A stretch of DNA of 64,000 nucleotides from Mesostigma viride. Taxonomy: Eukaryota; Streptophyta; Mesostigmatophyceae; Mesostigmatales; Mesostigmataceae. Positions 10,704 to 22,489 of the stretch are shown here, one piece after another (positions within the stretch are counted from its first letter, which is position 1; the number at the start of each line of letters is the position of its first letter). Both the position numbers and the translations under genes were made by a program. Location of the stretch: the NCBI GenBank assembly GCA_009746045.1, contig RPFO01000041.1:2520613-2584612 (forward strand), given 5' to 3'. The notes beneath the pieces were generated by a model that saw only the letters and a list, made by a program, of their open reading frames with translations, was not told the DNA's origin and did not search any database.

Positions 10704-13700
10704 GGCCGCGGTGCCGCACCTCGGCGCAGGTTTTTTCAGCTGTGCATGGAGAAAAAAACGTGTCTCAATCCAGGAACCCCCGTCGGTTCATCATGTCAGC
10801 CTAGAAAACTGGAGCGGTGGAGCCACAACTAACGGGAAAGCCGCATTCAAATTCGCCTAGCCCACGGGTCACAATTGGCCGACAGGTAGATGCAGCCAGC
10901 CCCGGGCGTGTCGCAGACAGTAATCACTACGTAGGCCGCGGTGCCGCACCTCGGCGCAGGTTTTTTCAGCTGTGCATGGAGAAAAAAACGTGTCTCAATC
11001 CAGGAACCCCCGTCGGTTCATCATGTCAGCCTAGAAAACTGGAGCGGTGGAGCCACAACTAACGGGAAAGCCGCATTCAAATTCGCCTAGCCCACGGGTC
11101 ACAATTGGCCGACAGGTAGATGCAGCCAGCCCCGGGCGTGTCGCAGACAGTAATCACTACGTAGGCCGCGGTGCCGCACCTCGGCGCAGGTTTTTTCAGC
11201 TGTGCATGGAGAAAAAAACGTGTCTCAATCCAGGAACCCCCGTCGGTTCATCATGTCAGCCTAGAAAACTGGAGCGGTGGAGCCACAACTAACGGGAAAG
11301 CCGCATTCAAATTCGCCTAGCCCACGGGTCACAATTGGCCGACAGGTAGATGCAGCCAGCCCCGGGCGTGTCGCAGACAGTAATCACTACGTAGGCCGCG
11401 GTGCCGCACCTCGGCGCAGGTTTTTTCAGCTGTGCATGGAGAAAAAAACGTGTCTCAATCCAGGAACCCCCGTCGGTTCATCATGTCAGCCTAGAAAACT
11501 GGAGCGGTGGAGCCACAACTAACGGGAAAGCCGCATTCAAATTCGCCTAGCCCACGGGTCACAATTGGCCGACAGGTAGATGCAGCCAGCCCCGGGCGTG
11601 TCGCAGACAGTAATCACTACGTAGGCCGCGGTGCCGCACCTCGGCGCAGGTTTTTTCAGCTGTGCATGGAGAAAAAAACGTGTCTCAATCCAGGAACCCC
11701 CGTCGGTTCATCATGTCAGCCTAGAAAACTGGAGCGGTGGAGCCACAACTAACGGGAAAGCCGCATTCAAATTCGCCTAGCCCACGGGTCACAATTGGCC
11801 GACAGGTAGATGCAGCCAGCCCCGGGCGTGTCGCAGACAGTAATCACTACGTAGGCCGCGGTGCCGCACCTCGGCGCAGGTTTTTTCAGCTGTGCATGGA
11901 GAAAAAAACGTGTCTCAATCCAGGAACCCCCGTCGGTTCATCATGTCAGCCTAGAAAACTGGAGCGGTGGAGCCACAACTAACGGGAAAGCCGCATTCAA
12001 ATTCGCCTAGCCCACGGGTCACAATTGGCCGACAGGTAGATGCAGCCAGCCCCGGGCGTGTCGCAGACAGTAATCACTACGTAGGCCGCGGTGCCGCACC
12101 TCGGCGCAGGTTTTTTCAGCTGTGCATGGAGAAAAAAACGTGTCTCAATCCAGGAACCCCCGTCGGTTCATCATGTCAGCCTAGAAAACTGGAGCGGTGG
12201 AGCCACAACTAACGGGAAAGCCGCATTCAAATTCGCCTAGCCCACGGGTCACAATTGGCCGACAGGTAGATGCAGCCAGCCCCGGGCGTGTCGCAGACAG
12301 TAATCACTACGTAGGCCGCGGTGCCGCACCTCGGCGCAGGTTTTTTCAGCTGTGCATGGAGAAAAAAACGTGTCTCAATCCAGGAACCCCCGTCGGTTCA
12401 TCATGTCAGCCTAGAAAACTGGAGCGGTGGAGCCACAACTAACGGGAAAGCCGCATTCAAATTCGCCTAGCCCACGGGTCACAATTGGCCGACAGGTAGA
12501 TGCAGCCAGCCCCGGGCGTGTCGCAGACAGTAATCACTACGTAGGCCGCGGTGCCGCACCTCGGCGCAGGTTTTTTCAGCTGTGCATGGAGAAAAAAACG
12601 TGTCTCAATCCAGGAACCCCCGTCGGTTCATCATGTCAGCCTAGAAAACTGGAGCGGTGGAGCCACAACTAACGGGAAAGCCGCATTCAAATTCGCCTAG
12701 CCCACGGGTCACAATTGGCCGACAGGTAGATGCAGCCAGCCCCGGGCGTGTCGCAGACAGTAATCACTACGTAGGCCGCGGTGCCGCACCTCGGCGCAGG
12801 TTTTTTCAGCTGTGCATGGAGAAAAAAACGTGTCTCAATCCAGGAACCCCCGTCGGTTCATCATGTCAGCCTAGAAAACTGGAGCGGTGGAGCCACAACT
12901 AACGGGAAAGCCGCATTCAAATTCGCCTAGCCCACGGGTCACAATTGGCCGACAGGTAGATGCAGCCAGCCCCGGGCGTGTCGCAGACAGTAATCACTAC
13001 GTAGGCCGCGGTGCCGCACCTCGGCGCAGGTTTTTTCAGCTGTGCATGGAGAAAAAAACGTGTCTCAATCCAGGAACCCCCGTCGGTTCATCATGTCAGC
13101 CTAGAAAACTGGAGCGGTGGAGCCACAACTAACGGGAAAGCCGCATTCAAATTCGCCTAGCCCACGGGTCACAATTGGCCGACAGGTAGATGCAGCCAGC
13201 CCCGGGCGTGTCGCAGACAGTAATCACTACGTAGGCCGCGGTGCCGCACCTCGGCGCAGGTTTTTTCAGCTGTGCATGGAGAAAAAAACGTGTCTCAATC
13301 CAGGAACCCCCGTCGGTTCATCATGTCAGCCTAGAAAACTGGAGCGGTGGAGCCACAACTAACGGGAAAGCCGCATTCAAATTCGCCTAGCCCACGGGTC
13401 ACAATTGGCCGACAGGTAGATGCAGCCAGCCCCGGGCGTGTCGCAGACAGTAATCACTACGTAGGCCGCGGTGCCGCACCTCGGCGCAGGTTTTTTCAGC
13501 TGTGCATGGAGAAAAAAACGTGTCTCAATCCAGGAACCCCCGTCGGTTCATCATGTCAGCCTAGAAAACTGGAGCGGTGGAGCCACAACTAACGGGAAAG
13601 CCGCATTCAAATTCGCCTAGCCCACGGGTCACAATTGGCCGACAGGTAGATGCAGCCAGCCCCGGGCGTGTCGCAGACAGTAATCACTACGTAGGCCGCG

Positions 13701-16680
13701 GTGCCGCACCTCGGCGCAGGTTTTTTCAGCTGTGCATGGAGAAAAAAACGTGTCTCAATCCAGGAACCCCCGTCGGTTCATCATGTCAGCCTAGAAAACT
13801 GGAGCGGTGGAGCCACAACTAACGGGAAAGCCGCATTCAAATTCGCCTAGCCCACGGGTCACAATTGGCCGACAGGTAGATGCAGCCAGCCCCGGGCGTG
13901 TCGCAGACAGTAATCACTACGTAGGCCGCGGTGCCGCACCTCGGCGCAGGTTTTTTCAGCTGTGCATGGAGAAAAAAACGTGTCTCAATCCAGGAACCCC
14001 CGTCGGTTCATCATGTCAGCCTAGAAAACTGGAGCGGTGGAGCCACAACTAACGGGAAAGCCGCATTCAAATTCGCCTAGCCCACGGGTCACAATTGGCC
14101 GACAGGTAGATGCAGCCAGCCCCGGGCGTGTCGCAGACAGTAATCACTACGTAGGCCGCGGTGCCGCACCTCGGCGCAGGTTTTTTCAGCTGTGCATGGA
14201 GAAAAAAACGTGTCTCAATCCAGGAACCCCCGTCGGTTCATCATGTCAGCCTAGAAAACTGGAGCGGTGGAGCCACAACTAACGGGAAAGCCGCATTCAA
14301 ATTCGCCTAGCCCACGGGTCACAATTGGCCGACAGGTAGATGCAGCCAGCCCCGGGCGTGTCGCAGACAGTAATCACTACGTAGGCCGCGGTGCCGCACC
14401 TCGGCGCAGGTTTTTTCAGCTGTGCATGGAGAAAAAAACGTGTCTCAATCCAGGAACCCCCGTCGGTTCATCATGTCAGCCTAGAAAACTGGAGCGGTGG
14501 AGCCACAACTAACGGGAAAGCCGCATTCAAATTCGCCTAGCCCACGGGTCACAATTGGCCGACAGGTAGATGCAGCCAGCCCCGGGCGTGTCGCAGACAG
14601 TAATCACTACGTAGGCCGCGGTGCCGCACCTCGGCGCAGGTTTTTTCAGCTGTGCATGGAGAAAAAAACGTGTCTCAATCCAGGAACCCCCGTCGGTTCA
14701 TCATGTCAGCCTAGAAAACTGGAGCGGTGGAGCCACAACTAACGGGAAAGCCGCATTCAAATTCGCCTAGCCCACGGGTCACAATTGGCCGACAGGTAGA
14801 TGCAGCCAGCCCCGGGCGTGTCGCAGACAGTAATCACTACGTAGGCCGCGGTGCCGCACCTCGGCGCAGGTTTTTTCAGCTGTGCATGGAGAAAAAAACG
14901 TGTCTCAATCCAGGAACCCCCGTCGGTTCATCATGTCAGCCTAGAAAACTGGAGCGGTGGAGCCACAACTAACGGGAAAGCCGCATTCAAATTCGCCTAG
15001 CCCACGGGTCACAATTGGCCGACAGGTAGATGCAGCCAGCCCCGGGCGTGTCGCAGACAGTAATCACTACGTAGGCCGCGGTGCCGCACCTCGGCGCAGG
15101 TTTTTTCAGCTGTGCATGGAGAAAAAAACGTGTCTCAATCCAGGAACCCCCGTCGGTTCATCATGTCAGCCTAGAAAACTGGAGCGGTGGAGCCACAACT
15201 AACGGGAAAGCCGCATTCAAATTCGCCTAGCCCACGGGTCACAATTGGCCGACAGGTAGATGCAGCCAGCCCCGGGCGTGTCGCAGACAGTAATCACTAC
15301 GTAGGCCGCGGTGCCGCACCTCGGCGCAGGTTTTTTCAGCTGTGCATGGAGAAAAAAACGTGTCTCAATCCAGGAACCCCCGTCGGTTCATCATGTCAGC
15401 CTAGAAAACTGGAGCGGTGGAGCCACAACTAACGGGAAAGCCGCATTCAAATTCGCCTAGCCCACGGGTCACAATTGGCCGACAGGTAGATGCAGCCAGC
15501 CCCGGGCGTGTCGCAGACAGTAATCACTACGTAGGCCGCGGTGCCGCACCTCGGCGCAGGTTTTTTCAGCTGTGCATGGAGAAAAAAACGTGTCTCAATC
15601 CAGGAACCCCCGTCGGTTCATCATGTCAGCCTAGAAAACTGGAGCGGTGGAGCCACAACTAACGGGAAAGCCGCATTCAAATTCGCCTAGCCCACGGGTC
15701 ACAATTGGCCGACAGGTAGATGCAGCCAGCCCCGGGCGTGTCGCAGACAGTAATCACTACGTAGGCCGCGGTGCCGCACCTCGGCGCAGGTTTTTTCAGC
15801 TGTGCATGGAGAAAAAAACGTGTCTCAATCCAGGAACCCCCGTCGGTTCATCATGTCAGCCTAGAAAACTGGAGCGGTGGAGCCACAACTAACGGGAAAG
15901 CCGCATTCAAATTCGCCTAGCCCACGGGTCACAATTGGCCGACAGGTAGATGCAGCCAGCCCCGGGCGTGTCGCAGACAGTAATCACTACGTAGGCCGCG
16001 GTGCCGCACCTCGGCGCAGGTTTTTTCAGCTGTGCATGGAGAAAAAAACGTGTCTCAATCCAGGAACCCCCGTCGGTTCATCATGTCAGCCTAGAAAACT
16101 GGAGCGGTGGAGCCACAACTAACGGGAAAGCCGCATTCAAATTCGCCTAGCCCACGGGTCACAATTGGCCGACAGGTAGATGCAGCCAGCCCCGGGCGTG
16201 TCGCAGACAGTAATCACTACGTAGGCCGCGGTGCCGCACCTCGGCGCAGGTTTTTTCAGCTGTGCATGGAGAAAAAAACGTGTCTCAATCCAGGAACCCC
16301 CGTCGGTTCATCATGTCAGCCTAGAAAACTGGAGCGGTGGAGCCACAACTAACGGGAAAGCCGCATTCAAATTCGCCTAGCCCACGGGTCACAATTGGCC
16401 GACAGGTAGATGCAGCCAGCCCCGGGCGTGTCGCAGACAGTAATCACTACGTAGGCCGCGGTGCCGCACCTCGGCGCAGGTTTTTTCAGCTGTGCATGGA
16501 GAAAAAAACGTGTCTCAATCCAGGAACCCCCGTCGGTTCATCATGTCAGCCTAGAAAACTGGAGCGGTGGAGCCACAACTAACGGGAAAGCCGCATTCAA
16601 ATTCGCCTAGCCCACGGGTCACAATTGGCCGACAGGTAGATGCAGCCAGCCCCGGGCGTGTCGCAGACAGTAATCACTAC
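10704..16680. repeat. Satellite array 3 (uniform 230 bp units)
   Basis: About 26 copies, all of the 230 bp class (CCCCGGGCG with TACGTAGG). I saw no difference between units, in contrast to the mixed array 1 and the indel-rich array 2. This points to recent expansion or strong homogenisation of one variant, or to a collapsed or copied assembly stretch. The final unit ends at TAATCACTAC. Confidence 0.96.
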
Positions 16681-16715
16681 CGTAGTAATCACTACCGTAG
16701 TAATCACTACCGTAG
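16671..16715. repeat. 15 bp triplication at the satellite edge
   Basis: TAATCACTACCGTAG is repeated three times in tandem exactly where the satellite stops and AT-rich DNA begins. The motif is a piece of the satellite unit (the TACCGTAG version, not the TACGTAG version of the adjacent array). Confidence 0.9.
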
Positions 16716-16901
16716 TTAATATATATATGTGGCTGTGCATGCACGCAAATACTACAGTAGTATACAATTAATGCATGTAGTATGTTTGCATGGTGCGATG
16801 CTATGTGAATATACTGAGCTGCATGTGACTACAGGTGTGTGACTCGTGGTGTGCATTAATTAATTAATTAACTGAATTAATTAATTAATATTAATTAATC
16901 T

Positions 16902-16924
16902 CGTGTCCCCGTTGGGGGACCACG
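16902..16924. repeat. Hairpin with GTTG loop, copy 1
   Basis: CGTG-TCCCC-GTTG-GGGGA-C-CACG forms a 9 bp stem with one bulged base and a GTTG tetraloop. A related hairpin with two compensatory base-pair changes lies at 21556-21578. Confidence 0.75.
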
Positions 16925-17949
16925 GAGGCTAAACAGGTGGGGATGTGATAAGTAACTCACATATTCTCACCTTCCATACAACAACCTTGTTTTCCAGCAG
17001 GCTGAAGAGCATGACAGGCGTCTATGAGCTCGCCAGCTCCTTGCAACGGTGATGCCGCTCCCAGACAGCTAGGTTCCTTGACTACGCAATATAGAATGTC
17101 TACCGTGTGAAAACCTCCATACAGGAAGCGTAGCAAAGCCAGATAACTGCCCGATCAATTCTGGGTAGCTTTAGGAAGCATGGCATACGCAGCGTAAGGA
17201 AAACCATTGAAAGCTGCGGAAAATCTGATAGCACAACTGCAACAAGTGGAGAACAAAATAGCAAGAAAAACCCAGAAACGGCGCAAAAATTTTCATGCCA
17301 GGTTCATGTCAGGTAGCGCAAACAGACTGGGCGGTGACATGCGGCAAATCAACGTACCACGGCCGGCATTATTTCCTACCCAGGCGCGCAAGAAAAGCCA
17401 GCCAGCCATGGATGGATTAACCGCGGATCGCGCAGGCCTGCACGAAATCATTTTAGAAATGACAGGAAATGGCCGCAGATCGAAGATGCTTAGGTTATTT
17501 TCATGGTGTCCGTTACTAAACGGCTCTTGCTGCATCAAAATAACCCACGAATATCGAGTTCTACCGTCGCAGGCACACATGCTAGATTATTCATCGCGGC
17601 CAAATTGTTGGATGAGACCCCCGTGCAAATCTGTACCAACAAAGGCAGCGAATTTGCAAATAGTGCAGATCTTGCTATGAAACATCATAATAGAACATCA
17701 CTTTTAACCATCGGCTTAATTTTTTCGCATGTCGCCCGCCGGATTAGCCATATTTTAACGGAACGCACGTCGCCATGGCCACCTCCGCACGGTGCGCGCA
17801 CTGTGCACCACAATTTCAAAATAAGATCGCGTCGAATTGTGAAAGTTCAGACGGGTCAGTACTTAGTAGAGATACGAAATCTGTGGCTTCAAATCGTTGC
17901 CCTGTCGTTCTGGCATCCTAGCCGCGCAAAACGTAAAAAAACCGCGGAA

Positions 17950-18085
17950 AATACGGCATTATACGGTATTATACGTCATTATGCGTCATTATGCGCTAAA
18001 ACGTATTACGTATGAAAAATTATACGCTAAAAACCAGCGCATAACGTATTATACCGTATTATACCGTATTATACGGCGTATGATC
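17950..18085. repeat. CGTATTATAC inverted repeat
   Basis: Runs of ATACGG/CGTATTATAC on the left (about 17951-17995) face CGTATTATACCGTATTATAC on the right (about 18046-18081), giving a long imperfect AT-rich inverted repeat with internal 11 bp periodicity. The same motif recurs at about 31678-31745 inside the TA-target element. Confidence 0.7.
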
Positions 18086-18312
18086 TCACACTGACTGTAA
18101 TAGCAGACGAGGCGGTAGTTTAGCGGGTATCCTCAGGGGCAATAACCTCCACCTGCGGACTTCTACCCTGCATTCTAGCAATGGGCCATGGGGGGCCGGT
18201 GGGGATAACACAGGACCACGCCCTGATCAAGCAAGCTGTTTCTGGCCCCACCGTCTAGGTCATCTATAGTCGCTCTACACGTAAGCCAGCCATCGTTTCA
18301 TCTACTAAAGGC

Positions 18313-18442
18313 TACACATTTCCATCTCCATTCATATTCATCATCCTGAACGACTCGAAAACGCGGACAAGATAACGGCAGGCTCGAGCTACCATGGTCC
18401 GGATTCTCCCGATTTCTGGCCTGAGCTGGTTGTCTCCTTGAT
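18313..18442 (-). repeat. Dispersed ~130 bp repeat, copy a
   Basis: Minus-strand copy of a family that begins ATCAAGGAGACAACCAG and continues through AATCGGGAGAATCCGGACC and GTCGTTCAGGATGAT. It forms an inverted pair with copy b, 120 bp away. Confidence 0.85.
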
Positions 18443-18564
18443 AAAACAGGAGCATGCCCCTCAGACGGGTATATCGTGCTGTAAATAACTTCATGCATGA
18501 ACAACTTATTTCTTTTTTAATCTATGATTTTACACTTGCATGGGCTCTATATCAATGAGACAAC

Positions 18565-18698
18565 CAGCTCAATATCAAGGAGACAACCAGCGCAGGCCAG
18601 AAATCGGGAGAATCCGGACCATGGTAGCTCGAGCCTGCCGTTGCCTTGTCCGCGTTTTCGAGTCGTTCAGGATGATAAATATGAATGGAGATGAAAAT
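18565..18698 (+). repeat. Dispersed ~130 bp repeat, copy b
   Basis: Plus-strand copy of the same family, more than 90% like copy a by eye. Copies a and b face each other and could fold as a long hairpin, like a MITE or foldback pair. An extra short copy of the leading motif lies just upstream (GAGACAACCAGC). Confidence 0.85.
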
Positions 18699-18935
18699 GT
18701 GTCAGCTCAATATATTGAAATTCGTCCATTCATTCGCGAGCATTAATTAATTTCCCTTCGCAGTCCTCAGGCTGTCGGAGATCGAGAGAGCAACAGGTGG
18801 GCAGTGTGCCAGGTTCGCCCCGCCTCGCGCGGCCCCCTCTGAAACCTCCTCAGACTGCACGCATTTCTAATGCGTGCAGACGCAGATTCATTCTACCTGG
18901 CCACCTGAGCCAACCGTCGGCGTCGCCTCGACGCG

Positions 18936-19133
18936 TTGGCAGGAAGAATCGAAACGGTGATTGAAAGCATAAGTCCTCCTGCCCCCGCCACCCCCCTCTC
19001 ACCACCGTCTCCACCCCCATCACCACCCTGCTCCACCCCCGCCCCCATCCCCGCTCGCACCCCCCCGCTCTTTGGTCAACGCGCACCCCTAGTCCTCGCC
19101 ACCTTCAATGCTCGCACGCTACAGCCAGATTAA
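18936..19133 (+). pseudogene. LINE endonuclease N-terminal scrap
   Basis: A 66-codon frame, rich in Pro/Ser at first, ends APLVLATFNARTLQ followed by two residues and a stop. The phrase resembles the opening of the AP-endonuclease domain of LINE ORF2 proteins (VATWNVRTL-type). Nothing of the rest of an endonuclease or RT is found downstream. Probably a decayed LINE fragment; the call rests on about a dozen residues. Confidence 0.35.
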
Positions 19134-21545
19134 CCCACATGGTCCGCCGATGTGGTCATTTTTTTACCACAACACACGTAACGTAACTGAGCCGCGTAAT
19201 TTCGTGGCCTGCGATGTAAGTGACGTAACGTAAATATGTTCGGCCGGTCGGGGCAGACCCAACGTGAATGAAAATGCTTAGGTTGGGTAGGTAATTGCGC
19301 CACAGCCCAGTAAATACCACCACTTTCTTGCAGGCAGTCACGTGACTTTTGCTAACATTTTTTACCGTTGCACGCGCGCATAGCGAGATATGGCTGTCAG
19401 CGTGCCATTTTGTGGCAATTTTGGGTTCCGCGGCTTGAAATGGGTCAGATGTAGACCCCTGAACGATGATGCATTATTTTGGTACGTCAAGAATGATCAG
19501 ATGTATGCTGTTGAGGAAATACGCAGTGGCTATTACCTCTGTCTTGGTAGTCACTGTCAGACGAGACGTCCCGTTTGGTATCGCCGGTTTCCTTTGGTTC
19601 TTGGGAGTTTCCGTCTGCCTGGGCCTCCCGCGTCTTTATACGAAAGTCCGCTGCGCCATTTGCTGGGAACGTGGACGCGTTAGACGTCATTTTTGCACAT
19701 ATCTTCAACATGGTAATGATGATGGATGCATGGATAGAGCGGCTATGGCCGCCTCTCCCACTAGTAGCTGCATACGTGACGTGTGAGCATGCCGGCCAGC
19801 GGAACCCGGCCAGGTCATGATCGAGGCAGGTGCGGCAATGCGTTTGCACGTTGTTTGCAGGGAAACTCGTACGTTCTTACATGTCTTTTGATGAGTAGGA
19901 TAGTGGTTATTGCAACAGCTTTCCATGCCTGCTCTAGGAGGGGTATTAGCCATTATGATGCACAATTTGTGGCACTTCTTTGGGGGATAACGTTCAGTGA
20001 TGGCAAGTTGGCGTCATGTTTGGATTCCAGCAGGTTTGGCACTCTATTGTGGTCGTTTATATTGCATAATTGTATAGCATGGCATAGTTGGCTGTTTGCG
20101 CGCGCGTAAGCCATACATGTACACGCGTGCATTATACATGTCAAATGGGGTATCCGGGTGGTTTGACCAAAGGAAAGCACCATTGGACTATCCAACTAAA
20201 TTGTCCAATGTTGGTTTTGAGGTTTCTGACCCCCCCCCCTGAGAAAAATGGGGGCACTACAATACGGTTCGTAGGAGACGCGAAATGAGTGAGAATGTTA
20301 CCCGAGCGGTAACCACTACATTTCGCCGCCTAGGAAACCTTTTTTAGCGGGGAATGTGGTTCGGTCTAGTAGGGGAAAACGGTGGCAGGTCTCCGAGCGT
20401 CAGATACTAGGAAATTTCGTTACGTTCGTATCGAGAGTAGATTTCTGACAATTTTCCTCGTTTGGACAGAGCCACAGTGAATTTCAGCATCCGTCCAGTA
20501 CCAAAGCATGGACCTAGCAGGAATTCCGTCAGACATCTCGGAAGTAGCAATTTTTAGTATCGAGCGCACTTTCGCTAGTGTTCAGTACGAATTCGGCCTC
20601 CGTCAGGTCAGCAAGCGGCGTGGGAATATACTGAACCGAACAAAACGGTGGACTGTACTAAGAAATTCGTACTCAAATTTTGTCATCGGAATCGGAGGGA
20701 AATATTCGACCAAGGACTAGAGATTTCATCGAATTTTCAGAACTGGCCAATTGATGCCAAATGGCGCGATTCTAGATAACAAGTGTTGCTTTACTGGTAT
20801 CCGACGGTGCCGAACTTCGAAATTGAATTTGTAACCCCCGCCGTATTGACGGAACCACATTCTCGCATAAATTGGGTTTCCGCGGTGGCGAAATGTAGTG
20901 AGAGGATTCGCACCGTTGATTTTAACATATGTTTCTTTTTTTGCGCCATTTGGCGAGCATCGACTGGAGCCTGAACCTAGCGGGGGGAATCTTGCGGGGA
21001 ATCTTGCGGGGGAATCTTGCGGGGAAAATTTCCGAACGTGAATTTAGCGAAGTCCTACTACATTTTGCTTGGTACACGGTACTACAGTTTCGTCACTGAA
21101 CATTTTCTGTAGTTGCGTTGGTGTTTCGTACGTTCCGCTGAAATTTTCGTGTTCAGTGCCCAGATCACAATTTGATCCGGGCGCAAAATGATTGGCTGTA
21201 CGGTACGAACCAAAAACGAAATTTTAGTATCTAAGTTCCGCAGCGCTTGCTGAATTTGCCCCGGAAGCCCGGGGGCACTTTCCCCGCTGAAAAAGGTGTC
21301 CGCGGAAGCGTATTGTAGTGGGGGGTACTTTTTCTTGCACGGAAACGATTGTCTTTTGGCCAACTTTGGTTGGACCTAGTATCCAAATGCCTTGACAAAC
21401 CAATGGTATTATTGCATACTCTGATAGCCCTTGAAGTGTAGATATTCCTAGTACCTGGGTTGAGGTATTTGGAGTTGTGGTCTAGGAGTTGTGATTTTTT
21501 TCATTTTCAGGGGTCAAAAAACAAAAAAAAGTGCTGGCGGACCAT
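19134..21545. other. Non-coding stretch, nothing recognised
   Basis: Only short frames without domains. Near 20215-20360 and 20980-21030 there are C- or G-rich runs, including three close repeats of GGGGAATCTTGCGGGG. I see no RNA gene or mobile-element end that can be supported. Confidence 0.5.
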
Positions 21546-21590
21546 GGGTTAATATCGTGCTCCCGTTGGGGAGTCACGGAGCATTAACCC
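21546..21590. repeat. Hairpin with GTTG loop, copy 2, inside a larger stem
   Basis: Outer arms GGGTTAAT and ATTAACCC enclose CGTG-CTCCC-GTTG-GGGAG-T-CACG. Loop, bulge position and outer CGTG/CACG match the hairpin at 16902. Two stem pairs differ by compensatory change (T-A to C-G and C-G to T-A). The next ~65 bp (CCCTGATGGATGG to AAGCCAACTCT) recur at about 31753-31823. Confidence 0.75.
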
Positions 21591-21667
21591 TGATGGATGG
21601 ATGGGTACACGCAATCCTACCGGTCTAATCTCTCTAAAACATCAAGCCAACTCTATATCTATGGTGC

Positions 21668-22489
21668 TGTTACGTCGCGTAACAACCTGCTGTAGTTGCG
21701 GCCGTAAATGTAGGTCTTACGTTTCAGTGGCCTCAGCTAGTCTGTACGGTCTGTAGTTATGACCGTGAGCTTTCCTATGCCTACGTGTAGTTAGTACCTT
21801 TGGCCGGTGGTTACTTGGGCCTATGACGTGGCAATTGTGTGGTACTGTAGTTCAGTGTAACGGTGCATCTGCGCCGCGCTGCGTACTCTATTAGTGGTCC
21901 TTATCCTTCGTGTAGATGTAGTGGACCAGCATGGTTCCTGTGTGCGAGGGCCAGGTCGGCCCGAGCATGCCTGACCGTTGGTGGTCATTTATGCACGTTT
22001 TACCCCTCGTGTTGGCACTCGGCGTATGTCATGGATTGTAACACATATTAGCTTGGGTCATGGCTGGTTAGGTGTTTCCTTCATAATATCCTGAATTGAA
22101 TTGGTCACGGCATAACTGGCTCATGGCATATTATCAAGGAGACAACCAGCGCAGGCCAGAAATCGGGAGAATCCGGACCATGGTAGCTCGAGCCTGCCGT
22201 TATCTTGTCCGCGTGTTCGAGTCGTTCAGGATGATGAAGATGAATGGTGATGGAAATGTGTATCCTTGTGCATTGAAATTATGGCTGGCTTACGTGTAGA
22301 GCAACTAGATGACCTAGACGGTGAGGCCGGAATACCCTAGACGGCATAACTGGCTGATGGCATATTATAGTTATACATATGCAAATGCATTGAGATCTGA
22401 ATTGTCGCGTCCGACCTTCGCACAGAGTAGCTCCTCAGCAACTTGTGGCCCCACTAGTTTAGGTAGAATTAGACGAGGCTCCTTGGGAC
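21668..22489 (-). repeat. Diverged gypsy-family LTR, truncated, with an insert
   Basis: Starts TGTTACGTCGCGTAACA and follows the reverse complement of the intact gypsy LTR at 50321-50893 with many substitutions. Shared anchors include TACGTGTAGTTAG, GACGTGGCAAT, CGCCGCGCTGCGTACT, ATTTATGCA and ACTAGTTTAGGTA. It ends near 22485 without the terminal CGTAACA. A ~237 bp insertion (22134-22370) carries copy c of the 130 bp repeat and is bracketed by a ~28 bp direct repeat ending GGCATATTAT. The viral reading frame begins exactly where this LTR stops. Confidence 0.8.
22131..22263 (+). repeat. Dispersed ~130 bp repeat, copy c
   Basis: Third copy of the family, beginning ATCAAGGAGACAACCAGCGC and ending near GATGGAAATGTG. 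It sits within the diverged gypsy LTR. Confidence 0.85.

Larger units (their letters stand above)
16716..18290. other. AT-rich region without a supported gene
   Basis: Begins with TATATA and TTAATTAA runs and small palindromes. Two overlapping frames (17207-17680 and 17503-18015, plus strand; 157 and 170 codons) show no recognisable domain and differ in composition from the coding regions elsewhere. The second contains a weak DDE-like phrase (CTNKGSEFAN) with N in place of the expected D, too little to call an integrase. I see no gene here. Confidence 0.55.

Noticed and set aside
225-16582. Repeated frames of 72 and 81 codons in every satellite unit
   Set aside because: They change frame and C-terminus with the 1 bp unit variants and exist only because the unit is repeated; no start context or conservation argues for coding.
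17207-18015. Integrase or transposase in the AT-rich region
   Set aside because: Only a weak phrase (CTNKGSEFAN) with the catalytic Asp replaced; no companion motifs.
18095-18175. tRNA-like stretch (GTAGTTTAGCGGGTATCC)
   Set aside because: Resembles a D-arm/A box, but there is no matching T-arm (GGTTCGANTCC) nor closing acceptor stem.
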